The position numbers and the translations under genes are program-made. Shown one piece after another: positions 30,354 to 38,653 of a DNA stretch of 64,000 nucleotides. Position 1 is the stretch's first letter; every line of letters begins with the position of its first letter. The DNA is taken from the NCBI GenBank assembly GCA_021776195.1, contig JAJFGK010000102.1, positions 1-64,000 on the forward strand. The letters are read 5' to 3'. This DNA is from Kiloniellaceae bacterium (lineage in GTDB: Bacteria; Pseudomonadota; Alphaproteobacteria; Kiloniellales; Kiloniellaceae). Under the pieces are notes generated by a model that saw only the letters and a program-made list of their open reading frames with translations, was not told the origin of the DNA and searched no databases.

Positions 30354-30896
30354 GTGACCCTGACCCGCCCCGCCCTTCCCTTCTGGCAGCCGGCGACGCT
30401 GATCGCCACCTGGTTCGGCAGCGGTCTGCTGCCCAGGATGCCGGGCACCTGGGGGTCCCTGGCAGCGGTTCTTTGTGCTTGGCCTTTAATCCATTGGGGC
30501 GGCTGGGTTCTACTGCTGGCGGCCAGCTGTCTGCTCTTTCCAATCGGTGTTTGGGCCGGCGGCCTCTATGCCCAGGCGAAATCCACGAGCAATCCAGAGG
30601 CCAGCGACCCCGGCGAGGTCGTGGTCGACGAGGTGGTCGGTCAGTGGGTCGCGCTGCTGCCGCTGGCTTACGTCGATCCAACCCCCCTTCCAGGCTGGCT
30701 CTTGGTCCCGATGGCTTTCGCGCTGTTTCGCCTCTTCGATGTCTGGAAACCCTTCCCGATCGGTTGGCTGGACCGAAAGATGAAGGGCGCCCTCGGCATC
30801 ATGATGGACGACGTCGTCGCCGGTCTCTACGCTGTCGTGGCCTACCAGATCCTCAGTGCAGCGATCATCTTGACCCTCGCCTTCAGACTTCATTAG
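30354..30896 (+). CDS. pgpA: phosphatidylglycerophosphatase A
   Basis: 180-aa inner-membrane enzyme removing phosphate from phosphatidylglycerol phosphate. ATWFGSGLLPRMPGTWGS near residues 18-35 and EVVVDEVVGQWVAL (about 88) are the family signatures, and LFRLFDVWKPFPI the third conserved block. Four membrane helices. The start is GTG 30354, since no ATG fits. It lies between ispDF (9 nt upstream) and pncC (10 nt downstream), so one operon. Confidence 0.95.
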   Translation: MTLTRPALPFWQPATLIATWFGSGLLPRMPGTWGSLAAVLCAWPLIHWGGWVLLLAASCLLFPIGVWAGGLYAQAKSTSNPEASDPGEVVVDEVVGQWVALLPLAYVDPTPLPGWLLVPMAFALFRLFDVWKPFPIGWLDRKMKGALGIMMDDVVAGLYAVVAYQILSAAIILTLAFRLH

Positions 30897-30906
30897 GACA
30901 CCTGAC

Positions 30907-31407
30907 GTGACCCGGCTCGATTTCCAAGACCGCAGCGCGGCGCTCCTGGTGGCCTACCGCGACAAGGGCCTGAAACTGGCGACCGCGGAGTCCTGCACCG
31001 GCGGCCTGGTCGCCGCCAATCTAACCGCCATCGCCGGCTCGTCCGATGTGGTGGAGCGCGGTTTCGTCACCTACTCCAACGAGGCCAAGATGGAACTGTT
31101 GGGCGTTTCCAAGACGACCCTGGAAACCCATGGCGCGGTCAGCGCCGAGACCGCCCGGGCCATGGCCGAGGGTGCGCTGGCCCACTCCCATGCCGATGTG
31201 GCCGTCTCGGTGACGGGGATCGCGGGCCCCGGCGGCGCCACGGAAACCAAGCCGGTCGGTCTGGTCCATCTCGGGCTGGCCCGTCGCGGCGGTCCGGTTC
31301 GCGACGAAGGCCATGTCTTCCCCGGCGACCGGACGGCGGTGCGCGAGGCCTCGGTCGACCGGGCCTTGGCGCTGCTGATGGAAGAGGCGGCCCGCGAAAC
31401 CCCATGA
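30907..31407 (+). CDS. pncC: nicotinamide-nucleotide amidase (CinA C-terminal domain)
   Basis: 166-aa stand-alone CinA C-terminal domain, which deamidates NMN to nicotinate mononucleotide. LATAESCTGGLVAANLTAI carries the active-site Ser, VTYSNEAKMELLGV and VTGIAGPGGATETKPVG are the other conserved blocks. The N-terminal MoCF/CinA domain is absent, as in PncC proteins. Start is GTG 30907. Its stop overlaps the ATG of the next gene (ATGA), so they are coupled. Confidence 0.94.
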   Translation: MTRLDFQDRSAALLVAYRDKGLKLATAESCTGGLVAANLTAIAGSSDVVERGFVTYSNEAKMELLGVSKTTLETHGAVSAETARAMAEGALAHSHADVAVSVTGIAGPGGATETKPVGLVHLGLARRGGPVRDEGHVFPGDRTAVREASVDRALALLMEEAARETP

Positions 31408-32204
31408 CCTTTTCCCAAGGTCCTTTGGGCAAGCCATCCGGTGGCGGTGGCGGTGCCATGCCTCAACAGGCGAGCGACCTGCTGCTTGTTTTGATTTTCT
31501 CCCTGGTCGGTTTGAAATTCGTTCCGCCCCTCTTGATCGGTCTGTTTTTTGACCGCGATCCGGGCAGCGGAGAGATTGAGGCGTCTTCACGAGTTTTGGC
31601 GTTGGCCGTCCTTTATGTCACTCACAGTCTGATAATCCTGGCCTGTGTGCGGGCCTACGCTCTTCGCCGGTACGGTCTCACCTGGCGGGATCTGGGTGTC
31701 GGCCCCTTCGAAAAACAGCATTTCAAGCTGGGGCTGGTAGCGGGACTGCTCGCGGTGCCCGCGGTCTTGATCTTATCCTTGATCGTGGAAGCCTGGCTGG
31801 GTCGTGACATCGAAAACCCGCAACTCGAGGTGCTGGCCCCCATGGGCAGCTCCCTGAGCGGCTTTCTTCTGATCGCGGGTCTAGGCAGCACCCTGGTGCC
31901 GCTTGCCGAAGAGATCGCCTTCAGGGGGCTGTTTTATCAGTGGCTGCGCCAACGCTGGGGTATTCAGGTCGCGCTCATTGTCTCGGCGCTATTATTCGCG
32001 GTGATGCATGAGGTGCCCGAGATTATTCCCGCCATCACGGCGCTTGGGATCATCTTTGCCGCCCTGCTGCAGATTACCCGGTCGATTTGGCCGGCTGTGG
32101 TCGCCCACGGAACCTTTAACTTCGTGATGACGACCTTTCTCTATTTAGAGCTGAGCGGACAGGGCGGCGCGGCGACCGCGTTGTTGCTCGCAGGCGGGCC
32201 ATAG
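31404..32204 (+). CDS. CPBP-family intramembrane glutamic endopeptidase
   Basis: 266 aa with about seven membrane helices. The three motifs of the CPBP (Abi/Rce1) family are present: PLAEEIAFRGLFYQWL (EExxxR), LLFAVMHEVPE (FxxxH) and AHGTFNF (HxxxN). Relatives cleave prenylated proteins or confer bacteriocin self-immunity; the role here is unknown. The start overlaps the pncC stop. The last 64 nt overlap the 3' end of the convergent RatA-like gene. Codon use and composition (more A/T) differ slightly from its GC-rich neighbours. Confidence 0.83.
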   Translation: MTFSQGPLGKPSGGGGGAMPQQASDLLLVLIFSLVGLKFVPPLLIGLFFDRDPGSGEIEASSRVLALAVLYVTHSLIILACVRAYALRRYGLTWRDLGVGPFEKQHFKLGLVAGLLAVPAVLILSLIVEAWLGRDIENPQLEVLAPMGSSLSGFLLIAGLGSTLVPLAEEIAFRGLFYQWLRQRWGIQVALIVSALLFAVMHEVPEIIPAITALGIIFAALLQITRSIWPAVVAHGTFNFVMTTFLYLELSGQGGAATALLLAGGP

Positions 32205-32626
32205 AGGGCGCGGGCGCGGGTTTCGAAAGCGCCGACCATGCGTTTGACCGCCTCGGTGAAGACGGCCTCCATGATAGTTTGCAAAAGCCGCGAACGAAAC
32301 GCGAAATCGACGTGGAAATCGATCTCGCAGCCCGTCTCGTGCGGCAGGAAACACCAGTTGTTGGTCAGGTACTTGAAAGGGCCGTCGCAGTAGGCAACGT
32401 CGATCTTGAGGTTTTCCGGGTCCAGCGTGACCCGACTGGTGAAGCGCTCGCGCACCATTTTGAAACCAATCACCAGATCGGCCACCAGCAGCGCCGGGCT
32501 GCGCTCACGAATGCGGGCGGCGATACACCAGGGCAAAAACTCGGGGTAGCGTTCGACCTCGGCGACCAGTTGATAAAGCTGGGCCGGGCTGTAGGGCAGC
32601 ACGCGCTTTTCCGAGTGCGTTGGCAC
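32141..32626 (-). CDS. RatA/COQ10-type polyketide-cyclase (START-like) family protein
   Basis: 161 aa. HSEKRVLPYSPAQLYQLVAE followed by VERYPEFLPWC is the conserved N-terminal block of the COQ10/RatA family, and the hydrophobic cavity fold continues to AVFTEAVKRMVGAFETRA. Relatives bind ubiquinone (COQ10) or associate with the 50S subunit (RatA). In alphaproteobacteria this gene usually follows lipA; here the chemotaxis island separates them. GTG 32626 gives MPTHSEKRV, the usual start; an in-frame TTG at 32638 would add four residues. Its end overlaps the CPBP gene by 64 nt in convergent orientation. Confidence 0.88.
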   Translation of the reverse strand: MPTHSEKRVLPYSPAQLYQLVAEVERYPEFLPWCIAARIRERSPALLVADLVIGFKMVRERFTSRVTLDPENLKIDVAYCDGPFKYLTNNWCFLPHETGCEIDFHVDFAFRSRLLQTIMEAVFTEAVKRMVGAFETRARALYGPPASNNAVAAPPCPLSSK

Positions 32627-32754
32627 GCCGTCGTTCAAACCTCATGGCAACAAGCGAAACGATTATCCTGCGCCCTTGCGGACCACTGCTTGCATAGCCC
32701 AGCCAGTGACCTGCCTCAAGCCCGCCCAAACCCGATCACCGGGATTCAGTCTTA

Positions 32755-33040
32755 ACTGATGCAAGCACCATCAATAATAGAAATGGATTAACTACACTAC
32801 TTTTTAGGGATGTTCCATTTGATTTACATACGAGAAATCAGCACATGGAAATATTTGTTTAAACGAATAAAATTCATAAGTTTTTGAAAACATTTATATA
32901 ATCTAATCCTCAATTACTCTTTTAGTTGATTTTCGTTACAAATTAAAATCATCAATTTTTGAGAAAGGAATTGCAACTAATTTTACCTTCACGATCCCGA
33001 CTGCACGCTAAATACGCAAATGGATCGAGAGAAAGGGACT
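32755..33040. other. AT-rich leader region before the PAS/chemoreceptor genes
   Basis: About 290 bp with roughly 30% GC in a chromosome near 65% GC. It holds runs such as AAATATTTGTTTAAACG and ACATTTATATAATCT and no ORF above ten codons in a plausible setting. No clear sigma70 or sigma28 promoter could be assigned, though it must contain the promoter for the PAS gene. The composition suggests acquired DNA or a strongly regulated promoter. Confidence 0.7.
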
Positions 33041-33044
33041 AAAC

Positions 33045-33614
33045 ATGGGACTGAGCCTTCAGTTAACGGAGACAAAGACGCAGCGGACAAACAGCCGCGC
33101 GCCCAAGCCGTCGGGTGTGGAGCGGACGTTCGGCGATCACGAACTGATCGTCTCGAAAACCGATCTCAAGGGTCGGATTACCTACGCCAACGATGTTTTC
33201 CTGAGGCTCGCGGATTATCCGCAGTCTGATGTCCTCGGCGCGCCCCACAACCTCATTCGTCATCCCGATATGCCACGCTGCGTTTTCAAGCTCCTCTGGG
33301 ATACGCTCCCGACGGGGCGCGAAATTTTCGCCTATATCGTCAATATGTCCGGCCTTGGCCACCACTATTGGGTCTTCGCCCATGTGACGCCCAGCTTCGG
33401 ACCGAGCGGCGATATCGTCGGCTACCACTCCAACCGACGCGTGCCCAATCGCGAAATCCTGACGCAGACGATCATTCCGCTCTACCGCCGCCTACTGGAG
33501 GAGGAAGAGCGCCATTCCAGCCGCAAAGCCGGCATGGCGGCCTCCTCCGCCATGCTTTTGGAATTCCTCAAAGACAAGGGCGTGAGCTATGAAGAATTTA
33601 TCCTCGCTAACTAA
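33045..33614 (+). CDS. soluble PAS-domain sensor (Aer-like PAS)
   Basis: 189 aa without membrane helices. The PAS fold runs about 28-130: LIVSKTDLKGRITYANDVFL, IRHPDMPRCVFKLLWDTL and NMSGLGHHYWVFAHVTP are close to the PAS of Aer-type energy-taxis receptors, which bind FAD or haem. A helical C-terminus follows (RLLEEEERHSSRKAGM) and ends YEEFILAN. AAGGGA precedes ATG 33045. The last 26 nt overlap the chemoreceptor gene that follows, so the two genes would make a split receptor: cytoplasmic sensor plus membrane signalling partner. Cofactor unknown. Confidence 0.85.
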   Translation: MGLSLQLTETKTQRTNSRAPKPSGVERTFGDHELIVSKTDLKGRITYANDVFLRLADYPQSDVLGAPHNLIRHPDMPRCVFKLLWDTLPTGREIFAYIVNMSGLGHHYWVFAHVTPSFGPSGDIVGYHSNRRVPNREILTQTIIPLYRRLLEEEERHSSRKAGMAASSAMLLEFLKDKGVSYEEFILAN

Positions 33615-34899
33615 AGCCGAGGGGGCGCTTGGCGTAGCCCTGTTCGGAATTGCCGGCGCCCTCGTCCTGCAGTTCACCGCTGTCGGTCCCACCTGGCTTC
33701 CTGGAATGCCAGGCGCCGTGGCCATCGCCAGCACCCTCTTTGCCGGCGCCATGCTTCGGAAGGTCAAGGGCCAAATCGGAGAAGCCGCCCGGGTCTGCGC
33801 CGCGGTCGCCGAGGGCGACTTCGAGGTCCGGGTCTGTCCGGTCCGCGAGGCCGGCAATATCGGTGAGATGATGTGGTCGATCAACCGGCTGATCGACCGC
33901 ACCGATGCCTATGTCAGAGAATCTTCGGTCTCGATGGAGTACGTGTCGAAAAACTAGTACTTCCGGCATATCGTGACGATGGGATTGAACGGATTCTTCG
34001 AGCAGGCAGCTCATTCCATCAACGGCGCGACCAAGTCGATTGCCGCCAAGGCATCCGACTTCAAGGAGATCGCGAGCTCTTTCGATAACGAAGTGAAGGA
34101 GATCATCCAGTCGGTGGCCACCGCTTCGGGACAGATGAACGACCAAGCCGGCACGATGCAGAAAATGGCCGCGCAGACCAGCGAGCAGGCCACCACGATC
34201 TCGGCGGCGGCGGAGGAAGCGTCGGTGAGCGTGCAAACCGTGGCGTCGGCCGCGGAACAACTGAGCCAATCGATCGGCGAAATCAGCAATCAGGTCGCTC
34301 ACTCCAGCGACATCACCAATGGCGCCGTCGAGGGGATCCGGAGAACCGGCGCTACCGTTGCCTCGCTGTCCGCCGCGGCGGAGAAGATTGGAACGATCAT
34401 CCAGATTATCTCGGATATCGCGGGACAGACCAATCTCCTGGCCCTTAACGCAACGATCGAAGCGGCGCGCGCCGGCGAGGCCGGCAAGGGCTTTGCCGTT
34501 GTCGCCTCGGAGGTAAAATCCCTGGCCAACCAAACCGGCAAGGCGACCGAGGACATCACGGCGCAGATCGCGGACATCCAGAGGATAACCAGCGAAGCCG
34601 TGGTAAATTTCGAAGACCTGGGCAAATCGGTCCAAGAGGTCAACGAAATCACCACGACGATCACCGCCTCGGTACAGGAGCAAGACGCCGCAACCCAGGA
34701 AATCGCACGCAGCGTCGAACAGGCTTCGTCGGGCGCCGCCGAGGTTACGAGTTCGATCCATTCCGTCAGCAGCAACGCCGGCGATACGGAGAGCGGCGCC
34801 GGAGAGGTGCTCGCCGCCGCCGACACCCTGACCCAGGAAACTCAAAAGCTCGCCACGCAGATGGCTCAACTGTCCGACGCGATCGAAAAGGTCGCCTAA
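33589..34899 (+). pseudogene. methyl-accepting chemotaxis protein interrupted by an in-frame TAG
   Basis: One open frame runs from ATG 33589 to the stop at 34899 except for TAG at 33955-33957 (codon 123). Upstream: two membrane helices (about 12-58) and a HAMP-like linker (GEAARVCAAVAEGDFEVRV). Downstream, in the same frame: a complete MCP signalling domain with the hairpin-tip region [36 protein letters not shown] and long coiled coils. The break falls in SMEYVSKN-stop-YFRHIV, where relatives usually have Lys or Gln, so one base change (AAG or CAG to TAG) explains it. No frameshift or decay is seen. A separate cytoplasmic product could start at GTG 33973 or ATG 33979, without a good ribosome site. 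Recent nonsense mutation, suppression or a sequencing error are all possible. Confidence 0.85.
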
Positions 34900-34941
34900 C
34901 CCGTCGAGTAAGGGGAGTGGCGGGCCTGAACGCGGCTTGCC

Positions 34942-35898
34942 CTACCCGGTGGCCGCCAGCTTGGCCGCGCGGGCGGCGCGCAGCCGAACGAAATCGTCGC
35001 CGGCGTGATAGGAGGAGCGGGTCAGGGGCGAGGCCGCGACCATGAGAAAGCCCTTGCCGTAGGCTTTGGTCTCGTACTCCTTGAACTCCTCGGGCGTGAC
35101 GAAGCGGTCGACCGCGTGGTGCTTGGGGGTCGGCTGCAGGTACTGGCCGATGGTCAGGAAGTCGACCTCGGCCGAGCGCAGGTCGTCCATTACCTGAAGC
35201 ACCTCTTCCCTGCCCTCGCCGAGCCCAACCATCATGCCCGACTTGGTGAACATCGAGGGATCGAGACGCTTGACCTCGTCCAGCAGGCGCAGGCTGTGGA
35301 AGTAGCGCGCGCCGTGGCGGACCTCGTTGTAGAGCCGCGGCACGGTCTCCAGATTGTGGTTGAAGACGTCGGGCCGGGCCGCCACCACGACCTCCAGCGC
35401 CCCCTCCTTGCGCAGGAAATCCGGGGTCAGGACCTCGATCGTGGTCTCCGGGGAGGCCTCGCGGATGGCCGTGATCACGGCCGCGATGTGCGCCGCGCCG
35501 CCGTCCGGCAGGTCGTCGCGATCGACCGAGGTCACCACCACGTGATTCAGGCCGAGCAAGGCCACCGAGGCGGCCACGTTGGTCGGCTCGAAGGGATCGA
35601 GCGCGCCGGGCTTGCCGGTCGCCACGTTGCAAAAGCTGCAGGCCCGGGTGCAGATCTCGCCCATGACCATCATGGTGGCGTGCCCCTTGGCCCAGCATTC
35701 TCCGATGTTGGGACAGGCCGCCTCCTCGCAGACCGTGGTCAGGCTGTGGTCGCGCATGATCTTGCGGGTTTCGTGGTATTCCGCCGAGGTCGGCGCCTTG
35801 ACCCGGAGCCAGGGCGGCTTGCCGCGGCGCACCGGGTTGTCGGGCTTGTGGGCCTTCTCCGGGTGGCGCGGCCGCTGGTCTTTGACGAGTTCTGCCAT
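34942..35898 (-). CDS. lipA: lipoyl synthase
   Basis: 318-aa radical-SAM enzyme inserting two sulfurs into octanoyl groups on lipoyl domains. Both Fe-S cluster motifs are complete: [12 protein letters not shown] (C57, C62, C68), the auxiliary cluster, and CTRACSFC (C83, C87, C90), the SAM cluster. The C-terminal RSSYHAG holds the Ser that binds the auxiliary cluster. ATG 35898 lies 6 nt after the lpd stop; a GTG two codons upstream overlaps that stop and is less likely. Last gene of the pdh operon, supplying the cofactor of PdhB/PdhC lipoyl domains. Confidence 0.97.
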   Translation of the reverse strand: MAELVKDQRPRHPEKAHKPDNPVRRGKPPWLRVKAPTSAEYHETRKIMRDHSLTTVCEEAACPNIGECWAKGHATMMVMGEICTRACSFCNVATGKPGALDPFEPTNVAASVALLGLNHVVVTSVDRDDLPDGGAAHIAAVITAIREASPETTIEVLTPDFLRKEGALEVVVAARPDVFNHNLETVPRLYNEVRHGARYFHSLRLLDEVKRLDPSMFTKSGMMVGLGEGREEVLQVMDDLRSAEVDFLTIGQYLQPTPKHHAVDRFVTPEEFKEYETKAYGKGFLMVAASPLTRSSYHAGDDFVRLRAARAAKLAATG

Positions 35899-35904
35899 GA
35901 TCAC

Positions 35905-37305
35905 TTAAAAGTGGATAACCCGGTCGTAAGCATCAAGCACTGATTCGTGCATCATCTCCGACAGGGTCGGATGCGGGAAGACCGTGTGCATCAGGTCTTC
36001 CTCCGTGGTCTCCAGGCCCATGGCCACGACGAATCCCTGGATCAGCTCGGTCACCTCGGCACCGACCATGTGGGCGCCCAGGAGCTGGCCGGTCTTGGCG
36101 TCGAAGACCGTCTTCACCAAGCCGTCGGGCTCGCCCAGGGCAATGGCCTTGCCGTTGCCGGCGAAGGGAAAGCGCCCGACACGGACCTCGTGGCCGGCTT
36201 CCTTGGCCTTGGCTTCGGTCAGGCCGACCGAGGCAATCTGCGGCTGGCAGTAGGTGCAGCCGGGGATCTTCGCCTTGTCCATGGGGTGGGTCTTCATGCC
36301 GGCAATCGCCTCGACGCAGATGACGCCCTCGTGCTCGGCCTTGTGCGCCAGCATGGGCGGCCCGGCCACGTCGCCGATGGCATAGAGACCGGGCTCGGCG
36401 GTGCGGCCCTGGCCGTCGACCACGATACAGCCGCGGTCGGTCTTCGCCTTGGTGCTTTCCAGGCCGAGATCTTCGATGTTGCCGACCACGCCGACCGCCG
36501 AGATAACCCGGTCGACCGTGAGGGTCTGGGCCTTGCCTTTGTCATCCTCGATGGTCGCGGTCACGCTGTTGGCCTGGCGATCGAGCTTGGTCACCTTGGC
36601 CCCCGAGAGGATGGTCATGCCCTGCTTCTCGAACTGCTTGCGGGCCTGGGCGGCAATCTCGACGTCCTCGACCGGCAGGATCCGCGGCAGCACCTCGACC
36701 ACCGTCACCGCCGCGCCCATGGTGCGGAAGAAACTGGCGAACTCGATGCCGATGGCGCCGCTGCCGATCACCAGCAGCGACTTGGGCATGGTCTCCGGCA
36801 CCAGCGCCTCGAAGTAGGTCCAGACCAGCTTGCCGTCGGGCTCCAGATCCGGCAGGCTGCGCGGCCGCGCGCCGGTGGCGACAATGACATGCGGCGCGGT
36901 GAAGGTGCCCACCGCCGCGCCCTCGTGGGTTACCGCAACCTTGCCCGCGCCCGCCAGCTTTCCGGTGCCGTCGATCACGGTCACTTTGTTTTTCTTCAAC
37001 AGGTGCGCGACGCCGCCATTCAAGCGCTTGGAGACCTTGCGCGAACGCTGGACCACCTTGGCCAGGTCGAAAGAGACGCCCTCGGCCGAGAGGCCGTAGT
37101 CGCCGGCATGCTGAAAGTAGTGATAGATCTCGGAACTGCGCAGCAGCGCCTTGGTCGGAATGCAGCCCCAGTTGAGGCAGATGCCGCCGAGATGCTGCTT
37201 TTCGACCACCGCCACCTTCTTGCCGAGCTGGGCGGCGCGGATGGCGGCGACATAGCCGCCCGGCCCGCCGCCGATGATGATGATGTCGTACTGCGCGTCA
37301 GCCAT
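35905..37305 (-). CDS. lpd: dihydrolipoyl dehydrogenase (E3)
   Basis: 466-aa FAD disulfide reductase. IIIGGGPGGYVAAIRAAQLG binds FAD, GGICLNWGCIPTKALL holds the redox pair C43/C48, VIGSGAIGIEFASFF is the NAD fold, and HTVFPHPTLSEMMHES carries the catalytic His-Glu pair. It reoxidises dihydrolipoamide on E2. It has no lipoyl domain of its own. Gap of 12 nt after pdhC and 6 nt before lipA, so it is the PDH-dedicated E3. Confidence 0.97.
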   Translation of the reverse strand: MADAQYDIIIIGGGPGGYVAAIRAAQLGKKVAVVEKQHLGGICLNWGCIPTKALLRSSEIYHYFQHAGDYGLSAEGVSFDLAKVVQRSRKVSKRLNGGVAHLLKKNKVTVIDGTGKLAGAGKVAVTHEGAAVGTFTAPHVIVATGARPRSLPDLEPDGKLVWTYFEALVPETMPKSLLVIGSGAIGIEFASFFRTMGAAVTVVEVLPRILPVEDVEIAAQARKQFEKQGMTILSGAKVTKLDRQANSVTATIEDDKGKAQTLTVDRVISAVGVVGNIEDLGLESTKAKTDRGCIVVDGQGRTAEPGLYAIGDVAGPPMLAHKAEHEGVICVEAIAGMKTHPMDKAKIPGCTYCQPQIASVGLTEAKAKEAGHEVRVGRFPFAGNGKAIALGEPDGLVKTVFDAKTGQLLGAHMVGAEVTELIQGFVVAMGLETTEEDLMHTVFPHPTLSEMMHESVLDAYDRVIHF

Positions 37306-37317
37306 CGTCGCCGGCTC

Positions 37318-38634
37318 CTAAAGCAGCATTGCCAGGGGGTCCTCGATCAGCCGTTTGAAGGCGGCGAGGAACTGAGCGCCCACCGCCCCGTCGACCACGC
37401 GATGGTCGACCGACAGGGTGCAGGACATGACGGTCGCCATGGCCAAGGCGTCGTCCTTGACCACTGGGCGCTTCTCGCCGGCACCGACGGCCAGGATGCA
37501 GCCCTGGGGCGGGTTGATCACCGCGGCGAACTCCTTGACCCCGAACATACCCAGGTTGGAAATCGAAAAGCCGCCGCCCTGATACTCCTCGGGCTTCAAC
37601 TTGCCGTCGCGCGCCCGGCCCGCCAGGTCGCGCATGTCGCGGGAGATGGTCCCCAGGCCCTTGGTCTCCGCCGCCTTGATGATCGGCGTAATCAGGCCCG
37701 CCGGGGTCGCCACGGCGATCGACACGTCGGCGTGGTCATAGAACAGCAGGCCGCTGGGATCGTAGCTGGCATTGGCTTCAGGCACCTGCATCAGGGCCAG
37801 CGCGACCGCGCGGATGACGAAGTCGTTGACCGAGACCTTGGTGTCGTCGCGGGCGTTCAGCTCCTTGCGGATGGCGAGCAGCTTGTCCAGCTCGCATTCG
37901 ACCGTCAGGTAGAAGTGCGGCACGGTCTGCTTCGATTCGGTGAGGCGCTGGGCGATCACCTTGCGCATGGCGGTGAGCGGCTCCTGGCGGTAGGTCATCC
38001 CGAGCATGTCCGCCAAGGCCTTGGCGCCAGGTCCCGACGCCGCCGCCGGGGCCGCAGCCGGCGCGCCGGCGGGCGCCGCGGCAGGTGCGGCCGCCCCTGC
38101 GACCGGACCCGCGGCGAGCGCGGCATCGATATCGGTTTTCACGATGCGGCCATGAGGACCGGACCCCTTGATCGCGGCAAGATCCAGGCCGGCTTGACGG
38201 GCCATGCGCTTGGCGAGCGGGCTGGCGAAGATGCGCGACCCATCGGTCGCAGCAGGGGCCGCAGCGGGAGCCGCAGTGGGAGCCGCAGCGGGAGCCGCGG
38301 TGGGTGCCGGCGCCGCAGGTGCAGCCTCGACGGGCGCGGCGGCGGGAGCCGGCGCCGCCGCGGGTGCGGCCTGGATCGCCGCGGCGTCCTCACCCTCTTC
38401 CAGCAAAACCGCGATCACCGCATTGACGGCGACGCCTTCGGTCCCCTCGGCCACCATGATCTTGCCGATGCGGCCTTCGTCGACGGCCTCGACCTCCATG
38501 GTCGCCTTGTCGGTCTCGATTTCCGCCATGACATCGCCCGAGGCGACCGTATCGCCCTCCTTGACGAGCCACTTGGCGAGCGTGCCCTCGGTCATGGTCG
38601 GCGAGAGGGCCGGCATCAGGATGTTGATTGGCAT
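37318..38634 (-). CDS. pdhC: pyruvate dehydrogenase E2, dihydrolipoyl acetyltransferase
   Basis: 438 aa. One N-terminal lipoyl domain (1-78; lipoyl-lysine in [16 protein letters not shown] at about K43), an Ala-Pro-rich linker (80-135), a peripheral subunit-binding domain ([19 protein letters not shown]), a second Ala-Pro linker and the catalytic acetyltransferase domain ending with [14 protein letters not shown]. It transfers acetyl from lipoamide to CoA and forms the complex core. ATG 38634 has GGGGAGGGG upstream. It starts 19 nt after pdhB. Confidence 0.96.
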   Translation of the reverse strand: MPINILMPALSPTMTEGTLAKWLVKEGDTVASGDVMAEIETDKATMEVEAVDEGRIGKIMVAEGTEGVAVNAVIAVLLEEGEDAAAIQAAPAAAPAPAAAPVEAAPAAPAPTAAPAAAPTAAPAAAPAATDGSRIFASPLAKRMARQAGLDLAAIKGSGPHGRIVKTDIDAALAAGPVAGAAAPAAAPAGAPAAAPAAASGPGAKALADMLGMTYRQEPLTAMRKVIAQRLTESKQTVPHFYLTVECELDKLLAIRKELNARDDTKVSVNDFVIRAVALALMQVPEANASYDPSGLLFYDHADVSIAVATPAGLITPIIKAAETKGLGTISRDMRDLAGRARDGKLKPEEYQGGGFSISNLGMFGVKEFAAVINPPQGCILAVGAGEKRPVVKDDALAMATVMSCTLSVDHRVVDGAVGAQFLAAFKRLIEDPLAMLL

Positions 38635-38653
38635 GGCGCGTTCCCCTCCCCGG

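Noticed and set aside
32755..33040. AT-rich stretch as a replication origin or phage attachment site
   Set aside because: No DnaA-box series, no dnaA/parAB or integrase gene nearby, and no direct repeats that would mark att sites.
33955..33957. TAG read as pyrrolysine or another recoded residue
   Set aside because: No pyl genes or recoding element in view, and alphaproteobacterial MCPs have no reason for such a residue here. Mutation or sequencing error is simpler.
38040..38360. Ala/Pro-coding repeats in pdhC as a possible CRISPR or minisatellite
   Set aside because: They encode the flexible linkers of the E2 subunit; units are irregular and in frame, with no spacers.
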